From Faecalibacillus faecis (GTDB lineage Bacteria; Bacillota_I; Bacilli_A; Erysipelotrichales; Coprobacillaceae), in contig NZ_PYLP01000001.1 in the NCBI RefSeq assembly GCF_003024675.1, positions 62,001 to 126,000 of the forward strand: 64,000 bases of DNA, in the 5' to 3' direction. The translations under genes and the position numbers were made by a program. Under the pieces are notes generated by a model. The model did not search any database and was not told where the DNA came from. It saw only the letters and a program-made list of their open reading frames with translations. Below are positions 32,921 to 43,463 of this stretch, in pieces. Positions within the stretch are counted from its first letter, which is position 1; each line of letters starts with the position of its first letter.

Positions 32921-35900
32921 CTAAATGACCACATAACGATGAATGTGTAAATAATAAACAATAGCTTCTACTTCATAGTCAGGAAACATTTGTTTCATGA
33001 TTTTTTTATAATAATACATTTGCCCTTGATGAAGTTCTTCTAAAGTTTGTATAGAACTTTCTTTAGAAATTGTATCCGTTTTATAATCAATAATTGTAAT
33101 TTTATCTTCATTGATACATAAAACGTCAAAGATTCCATGAATAATTTGGTTATTTTCATTTAATAAAGAAAATTCTTTTTCTTTATAACAATGTTTACTT
33201 TCTAACATTAATTGATAAACATTACTTTCCACAAAACTTTTTAAATGGATTTTATAATTATTTAATAACTTTTTTGCATCTTCATTAAAAACGTCACGTT
33301 GAAGTGTTTTTTCAAATGCTTCTTCAAAATTGAGATTCTTCTCTAAAGGAAATAATTCTAAAAATAAATGAACAAGGGTACCTCGATCCGTTGCTTTAAA
33401 AGAAGAATCTTCAATTTCATCATCTCTTTCAAAATAACGATTACCATCATCTACAATAGAAGTAACCGCTACTGTTTTATCAAAGTCACCATGACTTTGA
33501 TAAACAAAAGCATTGTTTTTTAAATAAGTTTCTTCATCTTTCTTCTCTTTTAAAGAAGTAGGGTAGATATATTCATCAATTGTATGCGTATCAATAATTG
33601 AAGTATGAAACTTAGAATGACAAGTATTAAGTTGCATTTGTTTTTCTTGATACAATTGTAATTGTAACGCATTATTTTTTACTTCCGCTAAATCATAACT
33701 ATTTCTAATCTTTTCATCAAATAAAGAGAGATCGATACATTGTTGAATAAAATCAGGATGACGAATCAAAGCCAACATGATCCAATTCAACATTTGGTTG
33801 GATTTGCGAATGGTCGCCGGTAAAAGATGATGTGAGGCATCTAAGGCGGAATCAATGACTTGTTTTTGCCATTTTTCAATCATCTTAAGTTCTTTTAAAC
33901 CACCTGTTAATATGAGTTTTTGTGAAGCTCTGGTAAGAGCGACATAAAGAATACGCATTTCTTCATTGATGGTTTCATTATCAAGGATTGTTGAAAAAAT
34001 ACCACGTAAAGGATGCGAATATTCAACCAATACATTTTTAAAATCACCTAAATCTTGCTTTTGATGAGGGTTTAAAATCATACCTAAATTTTTATCTTGA
34101 ATTAATGGGGCTTTGCCATCTGCAAAGTTGAATTGATGATTCATTTGATTGACAATAACAATAGGAAACTCTAAACCTTTTGATTGATGAATTGTCATAA
34201 AAGTGACGGCATCTCCATCACTTGAAAGCGTAGCAGGTTTGTAATCAATTCCTAAAGTCATCGTTTGCGTAATTTTTTGTACGATTTGGTAAAGTGAAAG
34301 ATTTTCGTCTGCTTTCAGCATTTCAATGAATAATTGGATATTAGCATAACGTTGTTTTCCGTTATAAAGAGAACTAATAAACAAATCATATTCATTTTCT
34401 TTAATAAAGCTTTCTAAAACTTCATAAACAGGATGATTTTGGGCATATTCCTGTATTTCATGATAATACTTTAAAAAATCGATAGCTTCTTGATCATTTG
34501 CTTGTTTTAAAGACTCATACATGGATGTTTTTTCTATTTTATGAAGATAGAGCCAATTTTCATCAAAATGGGTCTTTGTATAATTACCTTTAAGTAAAGA
34601 AATCAAAGCAAGATCATCTAAACAATTATCTAAAGCTTTTAAAAAATAAACACAATCAAGAATTTCATTACTTTCAAAAAAGCCTTTTGTAAGAACAATA
34701 AGATTAGGAATAGAAATAGCATCAAAAACCTTTTTATAAGTAATAAAGTTAGCCACATTACGCATTAAAACAACAATATCTTTATAACTGGCTAAACGCT
34801 TTCCTGTATAAAAATCAAGTTCTAAATGACCCACCATTTCATGGATTCTTTTTCCAATCATTTTCGCTTCATATTCAACCATATCTACTTTTTCTTCTTC
34901 AGGTTTTAAAACGAGCATGATTTCACTATCAAAACGTTTTTCTTGATCTAAACGATGCATTGCTTGTTGAAGTTTTTCTTCATTTTCACACTTTTCTTTT
35001 CTTAAAAAATCATAATTAAGTTGTGCATGAGGGTCGTTGTCATATTCTAAACCACCATAACGTTGATCCATGATGGCATTAAAAATATAGTTAATACTAT
35101 CAAGGACAATTTTATTAGAACGGTAATTGAATTTTAAATCAATACGTTGATTATCATCTTTAACACCATAAGTAAGATATTTTTCATTAAAGATATCTAA
35201 ATCGGCTTTTCTAAAACGATAAATGGATTGTTTCATATCACCAACCATAAAACGATTGATTTCAGGCATTTGATAACGTGAAATCAATAAAATTAAATTT
35301 TCTTGAATTTCATTGGTATCTTGATATTCATCAATCATAATTTCATGAAATTGTTTATAAAGCGTTTGAGCAACGCCATTAGATTCACTTAAAAGTTGTA
35401 AAGTATATTGTTCCAAATCATTAAAATCAAGATAAGAAAGTGATTTTTTATAAGCTTGATATTCTTTTTGAAATTCTTTTAAATATTTTAAATAGATTTT
35501 TAAATGATGAGATGAGATTTTTAAGATTTCACTGAGTTCTTCAATAGAAGAAGGCATACACTTTTTATAAGCTTTACCAAATGTATTCTTTGTTTGATCA
35601 AGTAAATCTTTATAGGTTTCTTTAATAGAATCATCGACATCTTTATAACTGGCTGCGCGATGTTTTTCGATCTCAAGGTCCATTGAAAAATACTTTTCTT
35701 GATCAAATAAAACTTTTAAACTTTGAAAATAACTTTCTAATACTTGATGTGGTGAAGGAAGTTTTTTCGTTTCTTCAAAATAAAATCCTAGACCATAAGT
35801 TTGACAATAATCTTCCAATTTTAAATAATTTTCATAAGCTTCTTGATATGCTTCATGTAAAACTTTCTTTAAAGGTTTTTCAATTGGGGTTCCCTCAATT

Positions 35901-36517
35901 GTTTGTTCATTGATAATACGATCATAAAGATTAACTTCAATTTCTTTTAGATAATCATTAAAATGATAGACCGTGTGTGAAAGATTATCTAATTGAAAGA
36001 GGATTTCTTTAAAGGATTCAAATTGATATCCAGTATAGTTTTCTTGATAAAATGTATAGAAATCTTCTTTTTGGACCCATCTTTGTAAACATTGATTTAA
36101 TATGTTTTCTTTGATAAGTGTTGGATTTTCAATAATTTCAAACTTTGAATTTAAATGAATCATATACCCATATTGACTTAATAAATCACTACAAAAAGAA
36201 TGAAAGTTTGTAATATAAGCATCATTTAATAAAAGCTTTTGTTTTTCTAAATGTCCTTTTAAAGAAGCATCACAAACTTGAATTCTTTGATCTAAACTTT
36301 CTACTAAACGTTGTTTCATTTCTAAGGCGGCTGCTTTGGTAAAAGTCAAAACAAGTAAAGAATCAACATTAACATGATCATCTTCAATTAATGACATCAT
36401 ACGATTGACCAGAATTTTTGTTTTTCCTGAACCAGCAGGGGCAGAAACAAGAATTGAACTCCCACGACTATAAACCGCTAAATTTTGTTCATCGTTTAAA
36501 CTTTTATCTTTCTTCAT
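32921..36517 (-). CDS. addA: ATP-dependent helicase/nuclease subunit A
   Basis: 1198 aa, normal length for AddA. UvrD-type helicase motifs are present: Walker A SAPAGSGKTKIL (about 24-35), VLTFTKAAALEMKQR, IDEYQDTN, GDMKQSIYRFRKAD, TIHQSKGLEFPIV and LYVALTRA. The C-terminal RecB-like nuclease carries IDYKTD. AddAB resects double-strand breaks to Chi-like sites for RecA recombination. The SD is AGGAGG; the start overlaps addB by 14 bp. Confidence 0.95.
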   Translation of the reverse strand: MKKDKSLNDEQNLAVYSRGSSILVSAPAGSGKTKILVNRMMSLIEDDHVNVDSLLVLTFTKAAALEMKQRLVESLDQRIQVCDASLKGHLEKQKLLLNDAYITNFHSFCSDLLSQYGYMIHLNSKFEIIENPTLIKENILNQCLQRWVQKEDFYTFYQENYTGYQFESFKEILFQLDNLSHTVYHFNDYLKEIEVNLYDRIINEQTIEGTPIEKPLKKVLHEAYQEAYENYLKLEDYCQTYGLGFYFEETKKLPSPHQVLESYFQSLKVLFDQEKYFSMDLEIEKHRAASYKDVDDSIKETYKDLLDQTKNTFGKAYKKCMPSSIEELSEILKISSHHLKIYLKYLKEFQKEYQAYKKSLSYLDFNDLEQYTLQLLSESNGVAQTLYKQFHEIMIDEYQDTNEIQENLILLISRYQMPEINRFMVGDMKQSIYRFRKADLDIFNEKYLTYGVKDDNQRIDLKFNYRSNKIVLDSINYIFNAIMDQRYGGLEYDNDPHAQLNYDFLRKEKCENEEKLQQAMHRLDQEKRFDSEIMLVLKPEEEKVDMVEYEAKMIGKRIHEMVGHLELDFYTGKRLASYKDIVVLMRNVANFITYKKVFDAISIPNLIVLTKGFFESNEILDCVYFLKALDNCLDDLALISLLKGNYTKTHFDENWLYLHKIEKTSMYESLKQANDQEAIDFLKYYHEIQEYAQNHPVYEVLESFIKENEYDLFISSLYNGKQRYANIQLFIEMLKADENLSLYQIVQKITQTMTLGIDYKPATLSSDGDAVTFMTIHQSKGLEFPIVIVNQMNHQFNFADGKAPLIQDKNLGMILNPHQKQDLGDFKNVLVEYSHPLRGIFSTILDNETINEEMRILYVALTRASQKLILTGGLKELKMIEKWQKQVIDSALDASHHLLPATIRKSNQMLNWIMLALIRHPDFIQQCIDLSLFDEKIRNSYDLAEVKNNALQLQLYQEKQMQLNTCHSKFHTSIIDTHTIDEYIYPTSLKEKKDEETYLKNNAFVYQSHGDFDKTVAVTSIVDDGNRYFERDDEIEDSSFKATDRGTLVHLFLELFPLEKNLNFEEAFEKTLQRDVFNEDAKKLLNNYKIHLKSFVESNVYQLMLESKHCYKEKEFSLLNENNQIIHGIFDVLCINEDKITIIDYKTDTISKESSIQTLEELHQGQMYYYKKIMKQMFPDYEVEAIVYYLHIHRYVVI

Positions 36518-39287
36518 TTTTACCTCCTAATTCAATTTGATGATCTTCATTATAGAAAATATCATAGTTACAAATTGCCTTATAATGACAAAAACGACAA
36601 GGATTGATATGCATATCAATCGTTGGATTATCACTACGTGTTGGATAAATACGAATATCTCCAGAAATCATTTGTTGGTAAAGACCTTGAATGTGTAAAG
36701 TGATTTCTTGTAAAAGTGTATTTAATTCATCATGAGAAATGATTTTTGCGTTATTATAAGGGCTACCATCTTTTTTAAGTTTAACTTGAATAACAGAACT
36801 TTCTTGCTCCATATCATGATCAATTTCTAAATATGTTTCATCAACACTATAACCATCCATTTTATAGAGCTTAAAAAAGTTTTCAGGATATTGTTTTTCT
36901 AAAATAGATACATCACTTTTTAACATTCTTTTCCTTGTGTTGAAATATAAAACCGCACCTTTATCATAGCTTTTATTCTTTGATAACATTTCTAAATAAA
37001 TCAACATCTGCATATTAAATCCTAAACGTGCCAAGTCTAAATTCAATTCTTTATTTGATGATTTATAATCAATCACTTTTAAATAATTTTGATAGAGATC
37101 CACACGATCGATAAAACCTTTTAATTCAATATCTTGAATTTGATCATAAACTCTTTCTTCGCAAACCGATAATTCAAATAAGCCTCTTTGCATCTGTTTA
37201 GAAAGTACAAGAATGGTATTATAAAGATCATCTTCAACTAGTTTTAAAAAGAATTGATTTTTAGGTAAGGCGTATTTCTTTTGAAAATGTTCATTTAAAT
37301 ATTTTTGAACACATAAATGAATATCTTCTTTTAAATGATCAAAGCTCTTCGCTTGATTATTATTAAAATAAAAATAATTCTTTTCTAAAACATAATGGAC
37401 AAGGGTACCAATTTCATTGCTTTGTATTTTAGAATCATTGATTTGATCAACTTTCAATATATACTGTAAGTAATACTTATATGGACATTGATTATAAACC
37501 TCTAATTTACTCGCTGAAAGAGGATTATGTTGATAATCAATTTGTAGAGGAAGTACTTGATGATGCGTTTGTTTATAAGTCAGTAATTGATGATTTAAAA
37601 CAAGTAGATCTTCATCTTGATTTCCACATAAATAATAGTTTTCTTTTAAAGCTTGATGAATAAGGGCATGCTTTTTAAAAACAGGTATCTCAACGAGTTT
37701 TGTCAGTTTTTTGATAATGGATGAAATAACTAAATCCCCACCATTTAAATCTCTTAATGCGTAACTTAAAACTATTTTTTCATGATGAGATGAAAAAAGA
37801 TGTTTTAAATCATTTTGATGTTCTTTTAAGTCATCATAGGTTGTTGGATAATTGATGGCGAGTGCTTCTTGATTTAAAAGCAAATGTGTATTTTTAAATT
37901 CTTTAGGAACAATGGTTTCATTGAGTCCTAAACAATAGATATATTGAATTCCTAAAAGTTCGCTATAAGGTTGATTATAATTTAAAAGATAAATACTGTC
38001 ATAATTTTCTTTAATAAAATGGGTTTTAGGAGAAAACATTTCTTCAAGTAAATTCATATATTCTTTTAAAGAAAGTGTTTCGCTTCCTGACAAATCAATG
38101 CTTGAAAGAAAAGCATAAACTTCTTCTGATTTATTAAAAGAAGCTTCTATAAAAGTCTTTAAAGAAAAGGAGTAAGTTGTAAGATTGGCTCCTTGAATCT
38201 TTAATACAGCTTCTTTTAAAGTATAATAAGCTTTATCATCAATAAAACCTTGCGATTTATATTTATTTTTTAAATAAGAAACATATTGAAAATCTTGAAA
38301 ACCTTGTAACTGATAAGAACTTAAAGCATCAAGAAGATCTTCTTCATTATGACTTAAAACATAACGTAAAAGCATCATGACAGTTTGAAAAGTTTTATTA
38401 ACAAGTGTTTCTTTTTTATTATAAGCAAAACCAAATTGATCAAGAATACGGCATAAATGGCGATAATAATCATCATTTGGATAATAGATAGCAAAATCAC
38501 GCAACGTATGATTTGAAAGCAATGTATTGATATCAAAAACAACTTGTTTGACTTCCTCTTGAATTGTTGATGCTTTTAATAATTGGTAGGGATGTAAAAA
38601 CGTACTTTTTTCTTGTAAAGAATCAAAGAGATGATTTGTGACATAACCGGTATAATCATCCATTTTATTTTCTTGATTGTCTTGATAAAGGAAGACATGA
38701 CCATACTGATCAAGTTTTTGTATGATTTCTTGATTTTTTGAAAACTTATTTTGATTCGTCAAAAAATAATAACGATCGTGGCATTTTTCATCAATTAAAG
38801 AAAGAATAAGATCATGAACTAAGAAATGTTTTTGATCAAATTGTTGGTATAAATGAAAAAGTGTTTTGATTTTATCTTGTGAAAGGCGTGGTAAATCTTT
38901 GTCAGTTTCTTTTAAAGAATAGAGATAAAAGTTTTTAAAGATTTCTAAAATCTCTTTAGCCATTAAAACATGATTAAGACTATGATGAAATAAAGAAGAA
39001 GGATCTTCCTTATTGAGTTGCATAATTTCTAAGATATTTTCTAAATTGGTTTTTTGTTTAAAATCTTGATGATATCTTTGAAGAAGTTTTTGATAAAACG
39101 TTGAAAGTGTCATGATTTCAATATTAAAGAGTGCCTTTGTTTGTTTTAAAAAGATTTCTTCATAATATTTAGGATCATCAACGATAATATAATGAAGAAC
39201 AAAAGGATTTTCTTTTGCGGATATAAGACAATCGTTAATGATTTGTTTCATTGTTGAACTATAGTGATTTGAGTTATAAATATGCAT
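36504..39287 (-). CDS. addB: ATP-dependent nuclease subunit B, RexB-type AddB
   Basis: 927 aa, shorter than Bacillus AddB (about 1160). The N-terminus (MHIYNSNHYSSTMKQII) has no Walker A, unlike Bacillus AddB but like streptococcal RexB. The C-terminal nuclease has KVIDYKSSNKEL and an iron-sulfur set: Cys in YNQCPYKYYLQYIL and CRFCHYKAIC. It partners AddA in double-strand break processing. The SD is AGAGGTGA. Confidence 0.9.
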   Translation of the reverse strand: MHIYNSNHYSSTMKQIINDCLISAKENPFVLHYIIVDDPKYYEEIFLKQTKALFNIEIMTLSTFYQKLLQRYHQDFKQKTNLENILEIMQLNKEDPSSLFHHSLNHVLMAKEILEIFKNFYLYSLKETDKDLPRLSQDKIKTLFHLYQQFDQKHFLVHDLILSLIDEKCHDRYYFLTNQNKFSKNQEIIQKLDQYGHVFLYQDNQENKMDDYTGYVTNHLFDSLQEKSTFLHPYQLLKASTIQEEVKQVVFDINTLLSNHTLRDFAIYYPNDDYYRHLCRILDQFGFAYNKKETLVNKTFQTVMMLLRYVLSHNEEDLLDALSSYQLQGFQDFQYVSYLKNKYKSQGFIDDKAYYTLKEAVLKIQGANLTTYSFSLKTFIEASFNKSEEVYAFLSSIDLSGSETLSLKEYMNLLEEMFSPKTHFIKENYDSIYLLNYNQPYSELLGIQYIYCLGLNETIVPKEFKNTHLLLNQEALAINYPTTYDDLKEHQNDLKHLFSSHHEKIVLSYALRDLNGGDLVISSIIKKLTKLVEIPVFKKHALIHQALKENYYLCGNQDEDLLVLNHQLLTYKQTHHQVLPLQIDYQHNPLSASKLEVYNQCPYKYYLQYILKVDQINDSKIQSNEIGTLVHYVLEKNYFYFNNNQAKSFDHLKEDIHLCVQKYLNEHFQKKYALPKNQFFLKLVEDDLYNTILVLSKQMQRGLFELSVCEERVYDQIQDIELKGFIDRVDLYQNYLKVIDYKSSNKELNLDLARLGFNMQMLIYLEMLSKNKSYDKGAVLYFNTRKRMLKSDVSILEKQYPENFFKLYKMDGYSVDETYLEIDHDMEQESSVIQVKLKKDGSPYNNAKIISHDELNTLLQEITLHIQGLYQQMISGDIRIYPTRSDNPTIDMHINPCRFCHYKAICNYDIFYNEDHQIELGGKNEER

Positions 39288-39370
39288 AATGTCACCTCTT
39301 GTTTTATTTTATCATAGATAGCTCTAAATATTTAGTGAAAAACTATATTAAAAGGATAAAATAGGGTGTT

Positions 39371-39394
39371 AAAAAAGAACTGCAGAGCAGTTCT
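39371..39394 (-). terminator. nadE terminator
   Basis: On the minus strand AGAACTGC-tct-GCAGTTCT is followed by TTTTT; the hairpin overlaps the nadE stop codon. Confidence 0.8.
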
Positions 39395-41297
39395 AAATTT
39401 TTTCTACTTCATCAAGCCATATTTGAACATTGGCATCGCTTGGCATACGCCAATCTCCACGAGGAGAAAGAGCAACCGAACCAACTTTTGGACCATCAGG
39501 AATACAGCTACGTTTAAATTGTTGGCTGAAGAAACGCCAGTAGAATAAGCGTAACCATTTTTTGATAGTTTCTTTATCATATTTGTCTTTAAAAGCAAGT
39601 TTTGTCTTTTTATAAAGTTTACATGGTTCATCACCAAAACGCACCATATGGTAAATAAAGAAATCATGAAGTTCATAAGGACCTACGATATCTTCCGTTT
39701 TTTGAACAATTTTATCATCTTCTTGAGGAAGAAGTTCAGGAGATACGGGTGTATCTAAAACATCTTGTAAGATTGTTTCAAGAACTTGTCCTTGATAAAG
39801 AGATGAAACATAATCAACAAGATAACGAACAAGTGTTTTTGGAACAGAAACGTTTACAGCATACATTGACATATGATCTCCATTATACGTCGACCAGCCT
39901 AAAGCAACTTCACTTAAATCACCGGTTCCAATCACTAGTCCACCAATTTGATTGGCTTTATTCATTAAGATTTCTGTACGCTCACGGGCTTGAACATTTT
40001 CATAAGTGACATCATGAACATTTTCATCTTGATCAATGTTTTTAAATTGCATTCTTACCACATCTGCGATATTGACTGTTTGACTTGTCACGCCAAGTTC
40101 TTCCATGAGACCTAAAGCATTGTTTTTTGTACGTGATGTTGTGCCAAAACAAGGCATAGTAATGGCATAGATATTCTTTTTATCATAACCAAGTTTATCA
40201 AAAGCCATCACACATACAAGAAGGGCAAGGGTCGAATCTAATCCCCCTGAAATGCCAATGACAACTTTATCAATATGCGTTGCTTTAAGCCTTTGCATTA
40301 AACCTCTTGTTTGGATTTCAAAAACTTCTTTACAACGTAATTCTCTTAATTTTGGATTACTTGGCACAAAAGGATGAGGATCATAATAATGATTTGTTTC
40401 AATATCAATTAAATCCATATCAAAATAGACATAATCATAATCATGATGTGATTGATAAGTTGTCATTTTTCTTCTTTCGCTGACAAGTTTTTCAACATCT
40501 AAATCACCATAAATCACTTCAGCATCAAAGCCTGTACTTTCACTTACAATCGTTCCATTTTCACAAATTAAATGATGCCCAGAAAAAACAACATCCGTTG
40601 TACTTTCACCGCTTCCCGCATTACTATAAACATATCCGGAAACAAGTTTTGCTGATTGCATTGAAACAAGGTTTCGACGATAATCTTTTTTAGCTGTTAA
40701 TTCATTGCTTGCGGATGTATTACAAATAACAGTTGCGCCATTTAAAGCAAGTTCATTACTTGGCGCATTAGGAAGCCATAAATCTTCACAAATTTCGACT
40801 CCTAAAGTAAAGCTTGGCAGATTTTGACAAGCAAAAACCACTTTACGTCCAAATAAAACGATTTGTCCAAAGAGTTCAATTTCAATATTATCTTCAAAAC
40901 AAGGTGTAAAACGTCTTCCTTCGTAATATTCATTATAATTTGGAATATGATATTTAGGGACGATTCCTAAAATACTTCCATCATATAATACAGCTGAAAC
41001 ATTATATAAGTTGTTTTGATAATGGAAAGGTAAACCAATAACGACAATTTGTTGATGTCCTTTTGTATCTTTCATAATTTCTTCTAATTGAACAAGACAT
41101 TCATTTAAAAGACGATTTTGTAAGAAAAGATCTTCTAATGTATAACCACTTAAAACAAGTTCAGGAAAAACAACGACTTGTGCTTTTTTTTCACGAGTTT
41201 CTTTTAAAACTTTTTTGATTTCATTAGCATTATGTTTTACGTTGCCAATAAGTGTATCAATCGATGCACTGGCAACTCTTATATATCCATCTTTCAT
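39393..41297 (-). CDS. nadE: Glutamine-dependent NAD+ synthetase
   Basis: 634 aa, the two-domain form. The N-terminal nitrilase-like glutaminase (about 1-290) has FPELVLSGYTLEDL with the catalytic Glu, the Lys in VPKYHIPNYNEYY, and Cys in GVEICEDLW. The C-terminal ATP-pyrophosphatase has VIGISGGLDSTLALLV (about 353-368) and TGDLSEVALGWSTYNGDHM. It amidates nicotinic acid adenine dinucleotide to NAD+ using glutamine. The SD is TGGAGG. Confidence 0.95.
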   Translation of the reverse strand: MKDGYIRVASASIDTLIGNVKHNANEIKKVLKETREKKAQVVVFPELVLSGYTLEDLFLQNRLLNECLVQLEEIMKDTKGHQQIVVIGLPFHYQNNLYNVSAVLYDGSILGIVPKYHIPNYNEYYEGRRFTPCFEDNIEIELFGQIVLFGRKVVFACQNLPSFTLGVEICEDLWLPNAPSNELALNGATVICNTSASNELTAKKDYRRNLVSMQSAKLVSGYVYSNAGSGESTTDVVFSGHHLICENGTIVSESTGFDAEVIYGDLDVEKLVSERRKMTTYQSHHDYDYVYFDMDLIDIETNHYYDPHPFVPSNPKLRELRCKEVFEIQTRGLMQRLKATHIDKVVIGISGGLDSTLALLVCVMAFDKLGYDKKNIYAITMPCFGTTSRTKNNALGLMEELGVTSQTVNIADVVRMQFKNIDQDENVHDVTYENVQARERTEILMNKANQIGGLVIGTGDLSEVALGWSTYNGDHMSMYAVNVSVPKTLVRYLVDYVSSLYQGQVLETILQDVLDTPVSPELLPQEDDKIVQKTEDIVGPYELHDFFIYHMVRFGDEPCKLYKKTKLAFKDKYDKETIKKWLRLFYWRFFSQQFKRSCIPDGPKVGSVALSPRGDWRMPSDANVQIWLDEVEKI

Positions 41298-41401
41298 AAA
41301 ATTCCTCCATTTGCCCTTATTATAACAAAAACATAATTATTTTAGCATATCATTATGCAAAATATTCAAAATCTTTATAATAAAAGAAGAAGGAGAAATT
41401 T

Positions 41402-42187
41402 ATGAATACATTATTATATCCATTATTTGGAACTTTATTTACTTTTTTAATGACAACATTAGGAAGCGCTCTTGTCTTTTTCTTTAAAGATGAGGTCAAA
41501 TCCTTTTATCAACAACTCTTTTTAGGCTTTGCGGCAGGCATTATGATTGCTGCCTCTGTTTGGTCATTATTGATTCCTTCCATGGAAATGGCAGAAGCGA
41601 ATGGACAAAACAGTGCTCTTATTTTAGGAGGAGGCTTTATTATAGGTGCTCTCTTTTTACTTTTTTTAGATCATGTAATTCCTCATCAACATTTAAATGA
41701 AGATAAGCCAGAAGGTCCTAAAAGTATGTTAGGAAAAAATACTATGCTTGTTTTAGCGGTAACCCTTCATAATATTCCTGAAGGTTTTGCGGTAGGATTA
41801 ACTTTTGCGATTGCGGCAAGCAATTCAAGTATTACTCTGGCTTCCGCATTTGCTTTGGCACTAGGAATTGGATTACAAAATTTACCAGAAGGAGCAGCGA
41901 TCTCCCTTCCTTTAAAACAAGGAGGAATGTCACGTACAAAAGCTTTTGTTTATGGAAGCCTTTCAGGAATTGTTGAACCGATTGCAGGAGTCATTGCCGG
42001 TTTTACGATACATATTATGCAAACGATTTTACCCGTTTGTTTATCCTTTGCAGCTGGAGCGATGATGTATGTCGTGGTAGAAGAACTCATTCCTGAAGCA
42101 CAGCTTGGTAAACATAGCCACGTTGGAACTTTTGGGGTTTTAAGTGGTTTTGTGATCATGATGTTGATGGATATTTTTTTAGGTTAG
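41402..42187 (+). CDS. ZIP-family divalent metal transporter
   Basis: 261 aa with about eight membrane segments. Metal-binding helices are visible: HNIPEGFAVGLTFA (coordinates about 41769-41810) and QNLPEGAAISLPL, plus a His-containing loop DHVIPHQHLNED. These match ZupT/GufA-like ZIP importers of Zn, Mn or Fe. The SD is AAGGAG. A small membrane protein gene follows closely, probably in the same transcript. Confidence 0.9.
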   Translation: MNTLLYPLFGTLFTFLMTTLGSALVFFFKDEVKSFYQQLFLGFAAGIMIAASVWSLLIPSMEMAEANGQNSALILGGGFIIGALFLLFLDHVIPHQHLNEDKPEGPKSMLGKNTMLVLAVTLHNIPEGFAVGLTFAIAASNSSITLASAFALALGIGLQNLPEGAAISLPLKQGGMSRTKAFVYGSLSGIVEPIAGVIAGFTIHIMQTILPVCLSFAAGAMMYVVVEELIPEAQLGKHSHVGTFGVLSGFVIMMLMDIFLG

Positions 42188-42198
42188 GAGTGATGAAA

Positions 42199-42414
42199 AT
42201 GTTTTATTTTTTGTTTATGATTTTGATGTTTTTTGTTTTTGGAAAATTATTTTTCTTTGGGTTAAAGGCAGCTTGGGGACTTTCAAAATTTGTTTTAACG
42301 ATTATTTTATTACCAATTACTTTAATGATGATGGTTTCAGCTGGTTTAATTTATTTTGCCTTTATTTTATTGATTATTATAGGAATTATAAGTTTTTTTA
42401 AAGTAAATATCTAA
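42199..42414 (+). CDS. Small hydrophobic membrane protein
   Basis: 71 aa from ATG 42199, 8 nt after AGGAG; upstream GTG 42190 and ATG 42193 sit on the SD. Nearly the whole chain is hydrophobic (MFYFLFMILMFFVF..., then LTIILLPITLMMMVSAG), giving two to three membrane segments with few charges (K8, K16, K23, K69). No family recognised. It lies 11 bp after the ZIP gene and just before an operator-like palindrome and the XRE gene. Confidence 0.65.
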   Translation: MFYFLFMILMFFVFGKLFFFGLKAAWGLSKFVLTIILLPITLMMMVSAGLIYFAFILLIIIGIISFFKVNI

Positions 42415-42416
42415 AT

Positions 42417-42433
42417 GTCAACTGTCAGTTGAC
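42417..42433. promoter_or_regulatory. 17-bp palindrome with TTGACA, likely XRE operator
   Basis: GTCAACTG-T-CAGTTGAC is a perfect palindrome; its right arm supplies most of a TTGACA hexamer (42429-42434) that could be the minus 35 box of the XRE gene. A TATGAT (42477-42482) lies closer to the start. Confidence 0.5.
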
Positions 42434-42500
42434 AAAACGAAAAGCAGAGTTGGTAGTGCTTTTTGGATAATTGTTCTATGATAGAAACAGGAGGAAAGTT

Positions 42501-43463
42501 ATGAACTTATCAGAAAAAATAATGCTATTAAGAAAAAAACAAGGGTGGTCACAGGAAGAATTGGCGAATCGTTTGAATATCTCAAGACAATCCATTTCCA
42601 AGTGGGAATCCGGTCAATCACAACCAGATATTGATAAAATAATTTTACTTAGCCAACTGTTTCAAGTAACGACAGATTATCTTTTATTAGATCAAGAAAA
42701 TGAAGAACATCGTCAAATAGGAATTTATTTATCTTTGTCACAAGTACAAGAATATTTGACTCTTAGAAAACAATCATCTTTAAAAATTGCCTTTGCAACT
42801 TTTCTATGTGTGATTTCACCTATTCCATTAATTGGTCTTACAACGTTATCTCAGTATCAACGATTTCACATGACAGAAAATTTGGCTGTAAGTCTAGGAC
42901 TTAGTTTTTTAATTATTTGTATCACAATTGCGGTGATTCTTTTTTGTTTATGTGCTTTTAAAGTAAAAAAATATGAGTTTTTAGAAAAAGAAGATTTTTC
43001 TCTTGGAAATGGTGTGAAAGAATACGCATTTAAAGAAAAAGAAGAATATCAAGATCGCTATCATCGTTATCAAATTATAGGAATTGTTTTATGTATTTTA
43101 TCCGTTTTACCTATTTTTATCTTTTTAAATTATGAGTTTTTAGAAAGTATTGCGGTATGTATTCTATTATTCTTTGTAAGTATTGGTTGTTTTTTTCTTG
43201 TTTTAGCGGGAACTTATCAAAATGCATTAGATAAGATTTTACAAACAGGGGATTATACCCCTAAACAAAAAAAGAATAACATTTTAAAATCTAAAATCAG
43301 TACCATCTATTGGCTTGTTGTGACCGCTATTTTTCTTTATTATACCTTTGGTAAAAATGGTAACGGACAAATGCAATATAGTTGGATCATTTGGGCCATT
43401 GCAGGTGTTTTATTTGGTGTTTTGATGATCGTTATCGACTTAATCAATAAAAGAAGGGATTAA
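42501..43463 (+). CDS. XRE-family HTH regulator with C-terminal membrane domain
   Basis: 320 aa from ATG 42501, after AGGAGG; the longer ORF from 42471 lies in the leader. The N-terminal HTH (about residues 5-60; QEELANRLNISRQSISKWESGQSQPD) is typical of Cro/CI-type regulators. The remainder holds about six hydrophobic segments in two groups with charged loops. Such membrane-anchored XRE proteins are common in Firmicutes, and most have no assigned signal. A remnant of a methyltransferase-like gene follows immediately. Confidence 0.88.
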   Translation: MNLSEKIMLLRKKQGWSQEELANRLNISRQSISKWESGQSQPDIDKIILLSQLFQVTTDYLLLDQENEEHRQIGIYLSLSQVQEYLTLRKQSSLKIAFATFLCVISPIPLIGLTTLSQYQRFHMTENLAVSLGLSFLIICITIAVILFCLCAFKVKKYEFLEKEDFSLGNGVKEYAFKEKEEYQDRYHRYQIIGIVLCILSVLPIFIFLNYEFLESIAVCILLFFVSIGCFFLVLAGTYQNALDKILQTGDYTPKQKKNNILKSKISTIYWLVVTAIFLYYTFGKNGNGQMQYSWIIWAIAGVLFGVLMIVIDLINKRRD

